Of a DNA stretch of 64,000 nucleotides, positions 22,372 through 34,228 are shown piece after piece. The notes under the pieces are model-generated. The model saw nothing but the letters and a program-made list of their open reading frames with translations. It was not told where the DNA came from and searched no databases. The stretch is from Clitoria ternatea (Eukaryota > Streptophyta > Magnoliopsida > Fabales > Fabaceae), in contig CM075673.1 in assembly GCA_037962975.1 (NCBI GenBank), forward strand, positions 152,726,667 through 152,790,666, in the 5' to 3' direction. Made by a program: the position numbers and the translations under genes. Positions within the stretch are counted from its first letter, which is position 1. Each line of letters starts with the position of its first letter.

Positions 22372-25300
22372 TGTAACATCCCAAAATTTATAAAATAAAT
22401 TATTAATGTGAAAATGATGAATTATTTGATGCCCAAATTTAATTAAATATTAATCACTATTTATTGGTAAAATAAATTTTACTAAAACCGAACGATTTAA
22501 CCAGCGATGTAGGACCCATTAAATTATTTTTAGGTATTTGATGGGATAAAATAGTAAGTAATTATTGTGAGTATGAGGTTATATTCAAATAATTTTGAAA
22601 GTTAAGGAAGTATTTGTACAGACATAGAATGTATTTGCAGTCGGTGAAAATACAAGTGGAAATGGAATTTAAAAAGTTACAAAATTCCTCATTTCTTACT
22701 TCACATTGTCGTGTCCTTTTCTTTGCTTCTACTTTTCATTCAATTGCCTAATGGATAAAGGGGATTGTTAGACCAATAGAAAAAAGTTAAGGATGCACAT
22801 GGACCAATGGATAAAAACCCTAAATGCATCTCTTTTCTCTTTCTTCTCCCTTATTTTTTCAGCAATCACTTCCTCTCTTCTCTAATCTTTTCTTTTCTCT
22901 CTCCCAAGAGTACCAAAAAAATCGTCCCACTCTCTTGTGCCCATTTTCACTCAAATCTCTTGCATTTTACTTGATTTATGAAGCTTTAATAAGACATTGA
23001 GGCATATTTCCACTCATATTAACTCTTTCTTCTCAACTCTCGTTCTCTTATTCAAGCTTTGGAAAAAGAGGTGAGACCCATGACTTAGTTGTCTCCATTT
23101 ATTATTTTGATGGTATTAAAGTATAAAAATGGTATTTTTGAGGTTATTATATTGAGATATGCATTTGGATATTTGGACCTTGGGTTAGATGACATGGAAA
23201 TTGGATTTTTGCTATTGGACATTAAGTACACGAATTTGGGCTTGATTTATGCTTGAAGTGGTGAATGAAAATTTATTTTGTTGTTGATGGTTTTGGTAAA
23301 AAAAACCCTAGATTTTGGGGGGAAATGGGGATTTTGGTGAAATTTAGGAAATGTGATTTATTGACTTGAGAATGATCTATGATTATAGAAATAAGTTTTG
23401 AAATGATTGGTATAAATTATTGGTGATGAGAAATTATGGAATCATGACAAAGTGTTAGTGATTACAAGTAATTAAATGTGGTGGAAGTGTTCTTCTTTGT
23501 ATGAGTGGCATGGAAAGTTGTAATGAGGTGTTGTGGAACATCTGGAACCATTATGAATAATGAGTGAAGAGAATGATGTTGATATTGGTATGGTTAGACT
23601 TAGATGTAACCATCTAAATGGTAGAAAATATCAATTAAAGGAAAGGAATTCCTAAAACCTAATAAAATGAAAAAGTAAAACCTATAAAATATTTAGAACA
23701 TGATGAGAATCATGAATATATTTATTTGTGTACTTAAGATTGTAAATGATGCTTAAACTAGCAATTGATTGCATTTATATATGTATTGAATGTAGGACAA
23801 AATCTAGAAAGTGAGGTGGAACCATTAAATTGCCCAGATTACTTCTCTTGAGGTAGGGGAGGAGTTTTATATTCTAAATGCATGAATTAATTGACTTGAT
23901 GATTGTTGTATGATGAGATAAATCATATTTTCCTTCTCATGAGTTTTGTGACTTGATATAATGATTGACTTTGTTGTTGATGTTTCTTGTTGGCAAATAT
24001 GTGATATGTATTTAGAATATATATATGGTATGCCTCTTGTGGTGATTAATGAATGTTTTGAAAATTTCAACAAATATGCGCCTTTGCATTATTGCAAAAA
24101 TATGCATGTTCACTACTAGTATTGAAGGATGATTATAGATGATGAGATTGAAACAAATGTTGTTATGTGGCACAGCCTTGAATGTTGATAAAAAATTGAT
24201 AAATGTTGGTGATGCCATTGTATTTTATGCAAATTGTAAGCTTGTAATGTGTGTTGAACTTGTGTTGATAAAAGAGAATGTAAATGCCATAAATAAATAT
24301 TTAAACAATGGTAAGACTGATGCGAATTAAAACCCACTAGGAGAATATGGTGGTGATGATAATGAGAAAGAAGATCGATGATTGATGAGTGGCATAGTAG
24401 GATGCATTAGTGTGAGAATGCATATGATCTGCATCTGCATTGCATCCATGGCATATCTATTTAGCTGCCCAGTTTGGAATGTTAGGGGTTCCATGGGTTG
24501 GCTCAATGGAAGGACGACTCAGTGTACGAGCATGATTTTTCAACCCTAGTGATTCTGAGGTTGAATCATGAAACTGCCCATGCTTAATAACGGGGGATTG
24601 CATGTGGTTGACCCAATAGGGGTGGCTCTTTGAGGGGTGGGATTTCCCTAGTGATTCTGTTGAATCACAGCTTCCATGGTGAGGAATTATGGTTGACCTA
24701 CAACACCATTTTATACTATCTTGTATGTTATTTGTCATTGTCTTAGTGAAATGACAGTGTTGCATTTTGGGCGGTGTAGTTTGGTACCAGTAAAAATGTT
24801 AGATAATTGATATATATATATATATATACACACACACATACACACATTGATGTTGAGATGATACTATAGTATAAATCCACATTAATGATTTATTTCCCAT
24901 GGTCGGATCCATAATTGATGAGTATGATATTCTTGTGCATATGCATTAACCTAAGAGCATTTGTATATTGCCTAATGATATATGCCATAATGAGATTGAG
25001 ACTTTGAAGGGTGATGGATGGATTTGATGGTTAAAAACCTAAAACTTGACAAAGTGAATAATTATGATGAATAATATGATAAGAATTATGAAAATGCTTG
25101 TGATAGCCTATTGTGATGAAGGGAAATGAATTGTGATTGTGTATACGCTTATTATGAGTTTGATTGTGACCATTATGATTGCACATTATGATAAAAATAA
25201 TGATCTGATGATGTTGGTACTTGTGTTGCAAAGCATAAGTGATTTATATGCATGTACACATAATCACAAGTGTTCAAGTTTGTCATTTCAAATGTAATAC

Positions 25301-25508
25301 TCACTCTCCCATGTTGTCTCTTTATAGCATTGTGATGTAGGACTTAACATGGGGTGAGATGATCTTCATTTTGATAATTGACGCTTTGTTTTGGGAAGGT
25401 AAAATAGTGGTAATGGAATGCCTTGACCGGCAATTGATATTGTGTTTTTACTTGGTATGGCTCGTGGCAAGTTTACCCACGTCAGTTGTAATATAATAAA
25501 GTGTCGTT
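22372..25508 (+). mobile_element. Probable solo LTR of a gypsy element (3137 bp)
   Basis: It starts TGTAACATCCC, the same start as the other gypsy LTRs in the window. CCATT stands directly before it (22367-22371) and again at 25509-25513, as a 5-bp target duplication would. The right end reads GTGTCGTT and not the usual ...CA, so either the end has mutated or the boundary is a few bases off. Inside are an LTR-like GC-richer core (24430-24680) and a block near 25300 resembling the CACTCACCCTT region of the LTR at 52943. No coding frame. Confidence 0.65.
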
Positions 25509-25513
25509 CCATT

Positions 25514-27030
25514 AAGGGGTGGTCGTTTAGTAAATATAATTCAAACTATTTTGACAGGAAATATATAAACATTATGTGAAATAAAAGAACACAGAATTGA
25601 ACAAGTGAACAATGTAAGTTTACGAAAGCGATAATGATTTAATTGGAAACAAATATTAAAAGACTAGGATTGGATTTCATCTATGTCACCATTCGATACG
25701 TTGTATATACTTATTTAAATGGTTTTTGAACTATTGATTTTTATGTCATAATCAAAGTCTTTCGTATTGATTCCTCGACTGCGAAATTCATAAGAATATT
25801 TCCAAATTGTCGATTCTCGATCACTTTGAAAACATTCTAGCATTAAGATTGATTGTTTCAACGTTCGTTTTGTTGATTATTATTCCTACTAATCACCACA
25901 ACGAGCATTTCATTTAGATCCATTTTTAGAGATCATTTTCCAATAACCAAAGAAAACTGAAATCAAGAAACTATTAGATAGATCCAGCATTAAGCATAAA
26001 ATGAAAAGCCAAAAATAATAGAACAAAGGTACCAAATATATAAATATATATTGAGCATACGTCGGGTTTGAATCAATTACATCTAATCCCAAAGGAACAT
26101 TTAGCTATTCATGGTAGCCATTACAACCCAACAAACTAATAAAAAGATGGAGAGATGAAAGAAGTTGAATCCTAGGGTCTTCAATGGAGAGAAAATAGAG
26201 AAGAAGAATCATCCCCTAAAAATTTCTGAGTTTTCCTATTTACCCAATCAACTCGCTCAAGCGAATGAGGATTCTTCAACTTGAAGAAAGATTTTACATC
26301 CAATGATCCCCTCACTAACTCGCTTGGGTGAAGAGTTCGCTCAAGTGAGTCCATATTAAATCTGATTCCCCTGTTTTACATTCACTTGAGCCAATGGATT
26401 GCTCGCTCAAGTGATTTCTTTTGAATTGGCCTCTGGAAGAATTTTGTTAGAGCGAAGATGTCCTCGCTCAAGCGATTTCTTTTAAATTTGGTTCTGCCTA
26501 TTTTTTCGCTTGAGCTAATAATGCTCACCCAAGCGAATTCTTCTTATTTTTCTCTCTAGAAGTATTTCGCTTAAGCAAATAAGTAAATTGCTCAAGCAAA
26601 TTCTACCCTGATGCTTTGATTCTTTTCTGCCACTAACTCACTCAAGCGATGCTATCCCCTGTTTGAGCGATTGCTTTACTCAAGCAGATTTCAAGCTCGC
26701 GTAAGCGAGTTAATCAAATCTTGGGCTTTTCTTAACTTTAAATGGGGAATTTCTTCAGAGACTTTTTCCTTCTTATCTTCCTCATCCTTTTCATCTATAA
26801 TTACATAAAAAGTTGGGATATGGGATGCATATTTATATCAATGACAACAAAATTATCTGGAATTTAGTTTCATCAATTAATACATGCTAATTAATCCAAA
26901 AACATCAATATTCTAATAAAATCATGCCTAATTGATTAAGAAATATACACATTTTAGGAATTTATCAAGTCTCCCAAACCTAGAACTTTGCTTGTCCTCA
27001 AGCAAAAGGTATCAAAATATCAAGGTGAAT
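25514..27030 (-). mobile_element. Probable Tat/Athila-type LTR and adjoining polypurine region, remnant
   Basis: On the minus strand near 26965-27005 the sequence reads GCTTGAGGACAAGCAAAG followed by a GGTTTGGGAGAC tract and TTGATAAATTCC. This resembles the polypurine/3' LTR junction common in plant Tat and Athila elements. Sequence from there down to about 25514 would be the 3' LTR. No coding region or second LTR was found and the left limit is arbitrary (next to the solo LTR). The family assignment rests on that single junction motif. Confidence 0.4.
26249..26730. repeat. Dispersed near-palindromes of the form TCGCTCAAGCGA
   Basis: About a dozen copies or close variants of the 12-mer TCGCT(C/T)AAGCGA, a nearly perfect palindrome, occur every 20-60 bp (for example near 26252, 26340, 26401, 26468 and 26692). 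The same motif family is in the LTRs at about 55080-55190 and 62222-62330. Confidence 0.8.
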
Positions 27031-27399
27031 ATAGGATTGTCTTAAATCCAAATAGTGCATAAGAAAATATAACAACTTAAAAAAATATATACTGATAACA
27101 GCTCATGGTGCCTTTAACAATCATTCAGATAAATACATAAGTTTGCAATTCACAAAACAAGTTGAAAGAAACCAATTACTGTAAAAACAAAAAAATCCAC
27201 TCAATTTCTCACAAGTGAGTGTTTTACTCATTCCATTGCTGATTATGTACAAGTTAGAATTGCATTTATTTTCATTTCAAAAGACAATCATCAAACAACA
27301 AGGATCAAGAGGTCTTCAAAAGGTTGTAATGAGGCTGGGTTATACAAGAAAAAATCCTGGTTTTTCTGGGAATTCAAAGAGCACGCTAAAAGGAAAAAG
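27031..27399. other. No gene seen
   Basis: AT-rich stretch without recognisable features. It may be internal sequence of the preceding Tat/Athila-like remnant. Confidence 0.4.
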
Positions 27400-29044
27400 A
27401 ATATGGTAACTGTACATAACTGTAGCTGCTCTTACTTAACATTAATTGTATGCAGGGGTTCATTATTTATTCTTCTTTTATTATTGTGAATGAAATGCAT
27501 GTGGGCCCAAATTCTCATCATCATAATCATCAAAATCTGTCCTGCTCAATCTGACACTGGGCACAATGTTTCTGTACTAAAGCGACCGAAGCCCATCGAA
27601 TTCCTAAAATATCAAGGTACTACAGGATATACAGGTCCTCAATTCTAAAGGAACCTTCCATAATCATATCATAATCACATAATAAATGGAATATCGGTTC
27701 TCCACGGTCATAGTTTGTGTCGTCATTTAGTCGAAGTACATCAGGTTTGCATTGTTTCACCTGGCCTCGGGGCGCTACCCTCGAGCCATTGAGGGTCCCA
27801 TCCCAGTGTACTCCTAAGATCCTGCTTGGGGATTGAACGCGAACGTACTCTAGTGTACCCCAGGTATATGCTCTAGTTTCCAATATGGCCTTACGCCAAA
27901 ATCATATGCTTATGATGCATGATCAATGCACAATCTTTTATCTATCATATATTCATCGTCGATAGGGTCCTTCCAATAGCCCTTCTTTGTCCTTAATGTC
28001 GGGGATCATTTTATTTTATCTTACTCCTGACAGTCATCCATTTAAATTCTATTACTTATATTCTCACTATCTCTCTCTTTTACTTTATGGGGTTAAGGCT
28101 TGCTAGGAATTGTCCTAGGTTTCTCATGATGTTATTCTTATATTAACGAGTGGTGACTAATTAATTTGGTTGGGGTATCTTATTTACTTAGAGTATGAGT
28201 TGCCTTATCTTTAGGGATTATGATTTAGTTATGAGCGTACTTTGGCTATTGACTAGTTACTATCGACTACTTAATTCATCTTGTATAATCTTACTTGCTT
28301 AGTAGGGAGTTAATTATGTGTAGGAATAGGTGTAGTCTAATTTAATTGGGTAGACTCCCTCTAAGTGAGATTGATTATTTAAGTGATATTTTATTTCCTT
28401 CCTTGGTTGCACTCTTATTATAACCCGTGGGTATTTGTTTGAATTATCTAGGGCTATTAGTTAGCGATTAAGGATAAAGTGGCTGCATATCATCATTTAC
28501 CATATTTTCACATTTCTTGTACCTCGGTGCGTCACCATCTCATTATATTCTTCCAGGATATATCTCATCATATCACTTCACATCATATCTCATCACCTCA
28601 TCACATGTTAATGTCATTCCACGAGGACCCCACTAAGACTTATCCTTTAATTTATGTTTCACAACACGATTTATCATAACACACACCCATAGATATCGCA
28701 TATCATAATTTCATACACCCATATTACATCCACAACTAGCACATAGACACACAATTTCACTTAATACATTTAATGTACACGCATGTTCATACATCACAAT
28801 TACAAGTCATATGATAGCTCTTAAAACCACACAAGTACAATCAATATTATGCTATACCCATACCCATATAGCCTAAAACATCCTAACCCTTAATATAATT
28901 ATCCCAATATAATTAATTAGAATAATAAAATTAAGGGTAAATTTTTCACGATTTATAATAATTATTTAAACAATACCCCTGGACCAATTAAGTAAACCTT
29001 TCCCATATATGGCGATATGAGAAGGTATGAAAATAATTAAAACA
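27400..29044 (-). mobile_element. Diverged gypsy LTR remnant, left portion
   Basis: The segment 27495-27890 is clearly related to 2900-3240 of the young gypsy LTR, in the same orientation. Shared blocks include ATGCATGTGGGCCC (27495-27508), GTCATTTAGTCGAAGTACA, a run around GTGTACTCCTAAGATC, and GGTATATGCTCTAG. Its right side stops at the solo LTR starting at 29050. I infer that it continues beyond that insertion at 32075. Confidence 0.6.
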
Positions 29045-29049
29045 TAGCT

Positions 29050-32000
29050 TGGATAATCAAAATGGAGATTATCACAAGAATCAGTGGAAAGCGTATATTA
29101 AATTGTTCAATATAAGAAAATATGATTTTATAATAAAAGTAATAAAATCATATTAAGGTAAATAAAGAAAATGAAGAAATTAAAGAAAATGACTTCCAAT
29201 TTCTGTATATGCAATATAACATACATATGAACATATACATATATCTATATACATTCTCAAATTTTAAACTTCAAAAAAAAAGTTATTCAACATCAATTCT
29301 CAAACCTTCAAACATATATAACAACGTATATTATCAAGAGCCGGCCAAGGCTTTTACATACTATCTCACAAGATATTATGTATTAATATATACATAATAC
29401 TTTAGTTTCCACTGAGTGCGTTCTCATATGCCTTCACTGCGTCCTGTATCCACTGAAAAAGATAACCACAATAGGGGTGCGCATATATATATTAAATGAC
29501 AGGTACTGAACTGGATTCAACATAATTTACTATTTAATTATCCAGTTCCAACACAAATCGATAATTCATTATAAACATTACCATACACCTTGTCATTTAA
29601 CAACAATTATAATACCTCAATTGCAACAACACAACAATACATATCATGAGCTATCTCATAGCTTCTCAACCTCAATAATTATATGCAAATGCATATGCAT
29701 GCGGATCCGACTCTAACGATGGGATTTACACAATATAATAATATATCTCAGCTCTCAGCTGATTCGGCCGTTTTATAGGTACCAAACCGCGCGCCCATAA
29801 TGTAACACCAATCACTCTCAGTGACAGCGGTAACTCAACTCGGTGTTACGGGCCGGTCTTGAGTCCAACTCGAAGGCGGCTGTGGAATCCGAAGAAACCA
29901 CCACAGGGTCTGTGCCTTATCATCAGGCCCCCATCCCATCTGGGCCGGCATCACAGGCCCCCTGCAGTCCTGTGTGCGTCTGAATGCACATGCTATGCCA
30001 AATAATGATCAATCATCAACAGACCACCTGATTACCATCATCAGGGGCTACCACTCGGTTACCATCACCAAGGGTCTCAACTCAATATAACAACAAGCAT
30101 AACATGCAGTAGTCAATCACAACCACATATAATAAGCTACTTCAAGCTTAATAATCATTAATTAATATTATCAATCATTATCATAATCATCATAACATAT
30201 ATGAACGATATCAATTAATTCTTTTCAAAAATAGTTAGCTAAGGGGATATAGCACACTCAATAATTCACGCAATCACAATCAATCCATAAATCAACCTAC
30301 ATCCCCTCATCCGTTCATAATCTATACATTTAAGATATAAATGTTCCCCCTACCTAGAATAAACGATTCCAGAAGCTCCTCGAGCTACTAAATACAATCA
30401 GCTCGTTACTCACAAGCTCCGAATCAACTCTTAGTTCTGAAATCTTCCACAGCTACCTTGAACTAAGGAATTTAGAGTTCTTTCTACTCTTAAAATTTCA
30501 AACCGATCCAACGGTGGAATTGACAGAGATCGTTGATGGAAAAAGACGTCAACGAAGTGAGGAAGTACTGATATATATGTATTAAAAGATAAGGAAGAAA
30601 CAAGATAATAAAAGAAAAGAGGATAGTACAATAGAGAGGGTCCCATACTTAGAAAAATCAAAAAAGAGAATCTGCTAGAGTTTAGAATAATAGAGTGACG
30701 TGGAAGAGCCTCGATGATTGAAGTAAATATCAGTTCTGACATTGTTTAGATATTTTGGCATATCTCTCTCATATCTTAATGGATTTTGATAAATTTGGTC
30801 TTACTGGAAAGCTAAGACAACGAGGAATAACTTTGTAGTTGACCAAATTTCTAAATTCCGACTCTAACATGGTAAAAAGATTAAATTGAAAGTACTCGGG
30901 AATATCTCTTTCCGAGAAGGATTCATCAGAGTCTCTTTTCGTTCAGAATTGCTTCACTCGGAGGGGATTCACTCGAAAATGTTTCTGCTTGAAACACTGT
31001 CATAGCTGTTCTTTCCTCGGAAGTGACCCACTCAGAAATGTCTCACTCGGAGACACCTCATTCAGAAATATCTCACTCGGATATATCTCTGCCCAAGTCA
31101 AAGCCTTTCTTCACTCGAAAATATTTTTCTCAGAAGTGCGTCACTCGAAAGTCTTACAACCGAAAGGATCATTCGGAGTCGAAGTTCAGTCCTCTCTCGG
31201 AAATCTTTCCACTTGGGAATATCACTCAGAGTCAAAGACAATCTCGAAGACGAACCCGAGTACAATCTCGAAGACGAACCCGAGCACAATCTCTCGACAA
31301 CTTTGAATATTGGCCCGAGCACAGGCTCTAGGCAATCTTTAAGACACCCGAGCACGAATTGAATGAAGGGGTTCACCACTCGGACATTTACTTCCCCCGG
31401 AAACTATTCACTCGGAAACATACTCATTCGAAGTTAAAGTCTTTCTCTGTCCAGAAGTACTTCCCCTGGAAAAGACTCACTCGGTATCAGTGCCATACCA
31501 CACGAAATCGTAAATATCTCACTTGGTGCCATCCTACTTGGAAATGTCTTACTCAGTGCCATCTCACACGGAAGTGTCGCACTCAGAGACATCCCACTCT
31601 GGAAAGTTGCACTCAACTCGGAGATACTCCACTCGGGAATTCACTACTCAGAAATATCTTGACCCGAGAAGTACTTATTCAAAATCAAAGCTTTTCTTCG
31701 CTCGGAAGTACTTCTCTCGGAAACGACCCATTCGGAAACGTTTCACTCGGATTTACCTCACTCAAAAGAGTCTCATTCGGACACAGTTTTTCTTCACTCG
31801 GAAGTGATTCTCTCGGTCATGATTCACTCGGAAACATTTTAACTTTACTTTACTCGGAAGTAGTTCTCTCACTCAGAAAGATCTTACTCGAAATCAGATC
31901 CCTTTCTTCACTCTGAAAGTCTTATCTCAAACATGATTCACTCGGGAACGTTTCGCTCGTCCGAAATCAGACTCAGAAATTCTTCACTGATAACGGATGT

Positions 32001-32069
32001 CTAACGCTTTTTAATTAAAAGAAAATCCACCGATCCTTAATGAATTGTTTTCAAATTTAGGATGTTACA
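29050..32069 (-). mobile_element. Probable solo LTR of a gypsy element (3020 bp)
   Basis: The right end reads GGATGTTACA (32069), the LTR start in the minus sense (TGTAACATCC). The best left end is TGGATAATC at 29050, giving target duplications TAGCT (29045-29049) and TAGCC (32070-32074) with one mismatch. The block ATCAGTGGAAAGCG near 29080 and the block around 29440 sit at the same distance from the end as matching blocks of the young gypsy LTR. No coding frame. The right boundary is good and the left one is tentative. Confidence 0.55.
30980..31960. repeat. 15-bp tandem repeat, CACTCGGAA type
   Basis: Near-regular 15-bp units such as CACTCGGAGACACCT, CATTCAGAAATATCT and CACTCGGATATATCT fill about 1 kb at the 5' end of the LTR (minus sense). 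Because 15 bp is five codons, long artificial frames stay open on both strands (31359-31916 is the longest). The reverse form TTCCGAGTG is also repeated in the LTRs at 52943 and 60094. Confidence 0.85.
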
Positions 32070-32074
32070 TAGCC

Positions 32075-33555
32075 CATTCATTTGTAAATTCTACAATTAT
32101 TATAAATTACTTACGCTATTATTTTATTTTATCCTTATTCGTATCCAAAATTATTATAATAGTCATAACTAGTGTTTAAATACTTTCTTTTTATAAAAAA
32201 TCCTTAAAATCATATATTTTCCTTTAGTTTTTATCAAAAATACCCCTTAACTCTATCTTGTGGTTATTGTCATTAATTAACCTCAATTGTTACCAACACT
32301 TATTATTATTTTTTCCATTATAGCCAATTTGTTCTATTTCTTTACTTGGCGTGCTATCGTAGTTGATTTTATTTAACTTTCTTATAATTATATATATAAG
32401 CCATAAAGTCAAAGTTCTATTTTATTACTATTTATCCACCAAATTTAATAAAATCTTAATTGCCCTTTTTATTAACAAAACCACATTATTTACTATATTT
32501 GAATTTATGTTATTATTGTTATCGTTATTATTTAACTATAAAAACCAATATATCCCATATTTTCCAATTAACTTAATATTCTTTGTTTTACCAATATATC
32601 CCGATTTATATATATATATATATATAAAATTAAGGAAAACATAATTTCACTTTTAATATTATTGACCACGTCAAAATATATATTATCTTCATTATCACCA
32701 TTATTATTATTTTGACTATTTTTATTATGACCTTTTATAACTTTTAATTGTTACCTGTATTATAATTATTTTAATATCGTTAGGCGTCGTGTAGGTGATT
32801 ATTTACGGCGTCAGAGTAATAAAATAAAATAAATTTATAATAAAATACAATTAAACACAAAATTCATTAGAAAGCCCGCGGTGAATCTTTGGCAGAACCT
32901 CCATAAAGGGTGGTGGAGCTTGCAAAACATTGGTGAAGCTAACATGCACAGGTATCAGAACTAGTAACAGTGGAAAAAACTTAAACACTGGCGGGGGTTA
33001 CCGACGGTGGCAGAAACTCTTGAAACTATCGGCAGAAAACTCTAAAATTCATGAAACTTCCTGAATGGTTAAACAAACATACAAGCATAATTAGGAACTG
33101 AAAGAACTGAGTTTCAGTGGGAGAATCCCCTCTTTACCTCACACAACAGTGGTTGTCCTGGAGAGGGAGGATGCCCCGGTGCTCTAAAAATTCTCGATCG
33201 TCGATTAACTCATCCTCATCGTTCCCGGAATTCACTGAAACTCACCTGCAAGGCCTGATGGAGGGAGAGGAGGTTGCCACAGTGGTTTGGTGGTAGTTTG
33301 AGTAGTGGAGAGGAAGAGAAGAAGGTGGTTGGTTGGAGGTGGTGAGTTTGCGGGAGAGAAGGAAAAAGGAAAATGCCAAGAGATTTGTAATTAAAAAATA
33401 CAGTGGAATTCAAAGTGGAATATATAAGGGAATGGAATTTTCTCTAACAAGGGAAATTGAATTTTTTGCTTGCCTTAAATTGGAATTGATGATCGTGAAG
33501 AAATTTGAAGCAGTGAAAAGAAATTGGCAAAATTGTATTCATATATATAGATGTA
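32075..33555 (-). mobile_element. Diverged gypsy LTR remnant, middle portion
   Basis: No gene seen. The stretch 33120-33430 parallels the young gypsy LTR at about 4500-4830: a TTTACCTCA-type block, a GA-rich run (33260-33370), then a TATA-like TATATATT on the minus strand near 33420. I infer this is the continuation of the remnant at 27400-29044 after removal of the solo LTR. Sequence 32075-32870 is AT-rich and uninformative. Confidence 0.4.
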
Positions 33556-33560
33556 AATGA

Positions 33561-34035
33561 TGTTAAACTTGGTTGATTAAAAAGTCCCACATTGCTTGGA
33601 GTTGCAAAGGGACATGAGAGCTTATGCTATATATAGGCTTTAAGACCTTTGTAATAAATGCACCAAGTGTTTAAATACCCATAATTATAAATGGGTGTAC
33701 TGGGGTCTTAAACACCAGTGGGAAATACCCGGAAACACTTTAAGTTTTTTTCTTTTTGTTATAATGCTCTTGTATTAGAGTGTTGTGAGAAGTGAGCTTA
33801 AAGAGTGTGGGTGCACTTGGGGTTGTTAAGGTGTGTGAGAGTGAGGTTTATGTGATGTATAAATTGTTCACATAATATTATTCTCTGGTTGTCGGTTCTG
33901 ACAACGGCCGTGGTTTTTCTCCGGGTTTTGGAGTTTTTCACGTTAAATTCTTGTGTGTTGATTGTGTTCTTTACGAACTTTATTTCTCTATTTTTAAGGA
34001 AATTCTCTGACGGAAATGGATCTAATTTCCTAACA
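33561..34035 (+). repeat. 5' LTR of the Gag-only element (475 bp)
   Basis: Starts TGTTAAACTTGG and ends CTAATTTCCTAACA. A TATA box TATATATA lies at 33628-33635, 68 bp from the LTR start. Confidence 0.95.
33628..33635 (+). promoter_or_regulatory. TATA box of the Gag-only element
   Basis: TATATATA in GCTATATATAGGC within the 5' LTR, with an identical copy at 35551-35558 in the 3' LTR. It is upstream of the gag frame on the same strand. Confidence 0.6.
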
Positions 34036-34036
34036 G

Positions 34037-34048
34037 TGGTATCAGAGC
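34037..34048 (+). other. Primer-binding site (tRNA-iMet type)
   Basis: TGGTATCAGAGC begins two bases after the 5' LTR end. Confidence 0.9.
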
Positions 34049-34228
34049 TTCATGGTTCGGAGGGATATGAATTCTTAGTATGCTCTGTGGTTGCAGTTTT
34101 GTCTGATCTTCCACATCAAAAAAGATTTATTCCCTGTGTGGTTGAGAACTTCCTTGGTTATTAAAAGTGTGGTACTGTAAGTGCTAGTTTGGAAAGGTTC
34201 TGGCTAAGGAAAGACTTGGTATTTAAGC

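Noticed and set aside
29801..29830. TGTAACACC considered as an LTR start
   Set aside because: No matching end with a target duplication was found, and homology to the LTR core lies on both sides of it, so it is internal.
31359..31916. 185-residue open frame rich in Ser, Leu and Gly
   Set aside because: An artefact of 15-bp tandem units, which keep frames open on both strands.
34036..34060. TGGTATCAGAGC considered as part of a tRNA gene
   Set aside because: It is adjacent to an LTR end and is the primer-binding site; no cloverleaf surrounds it.
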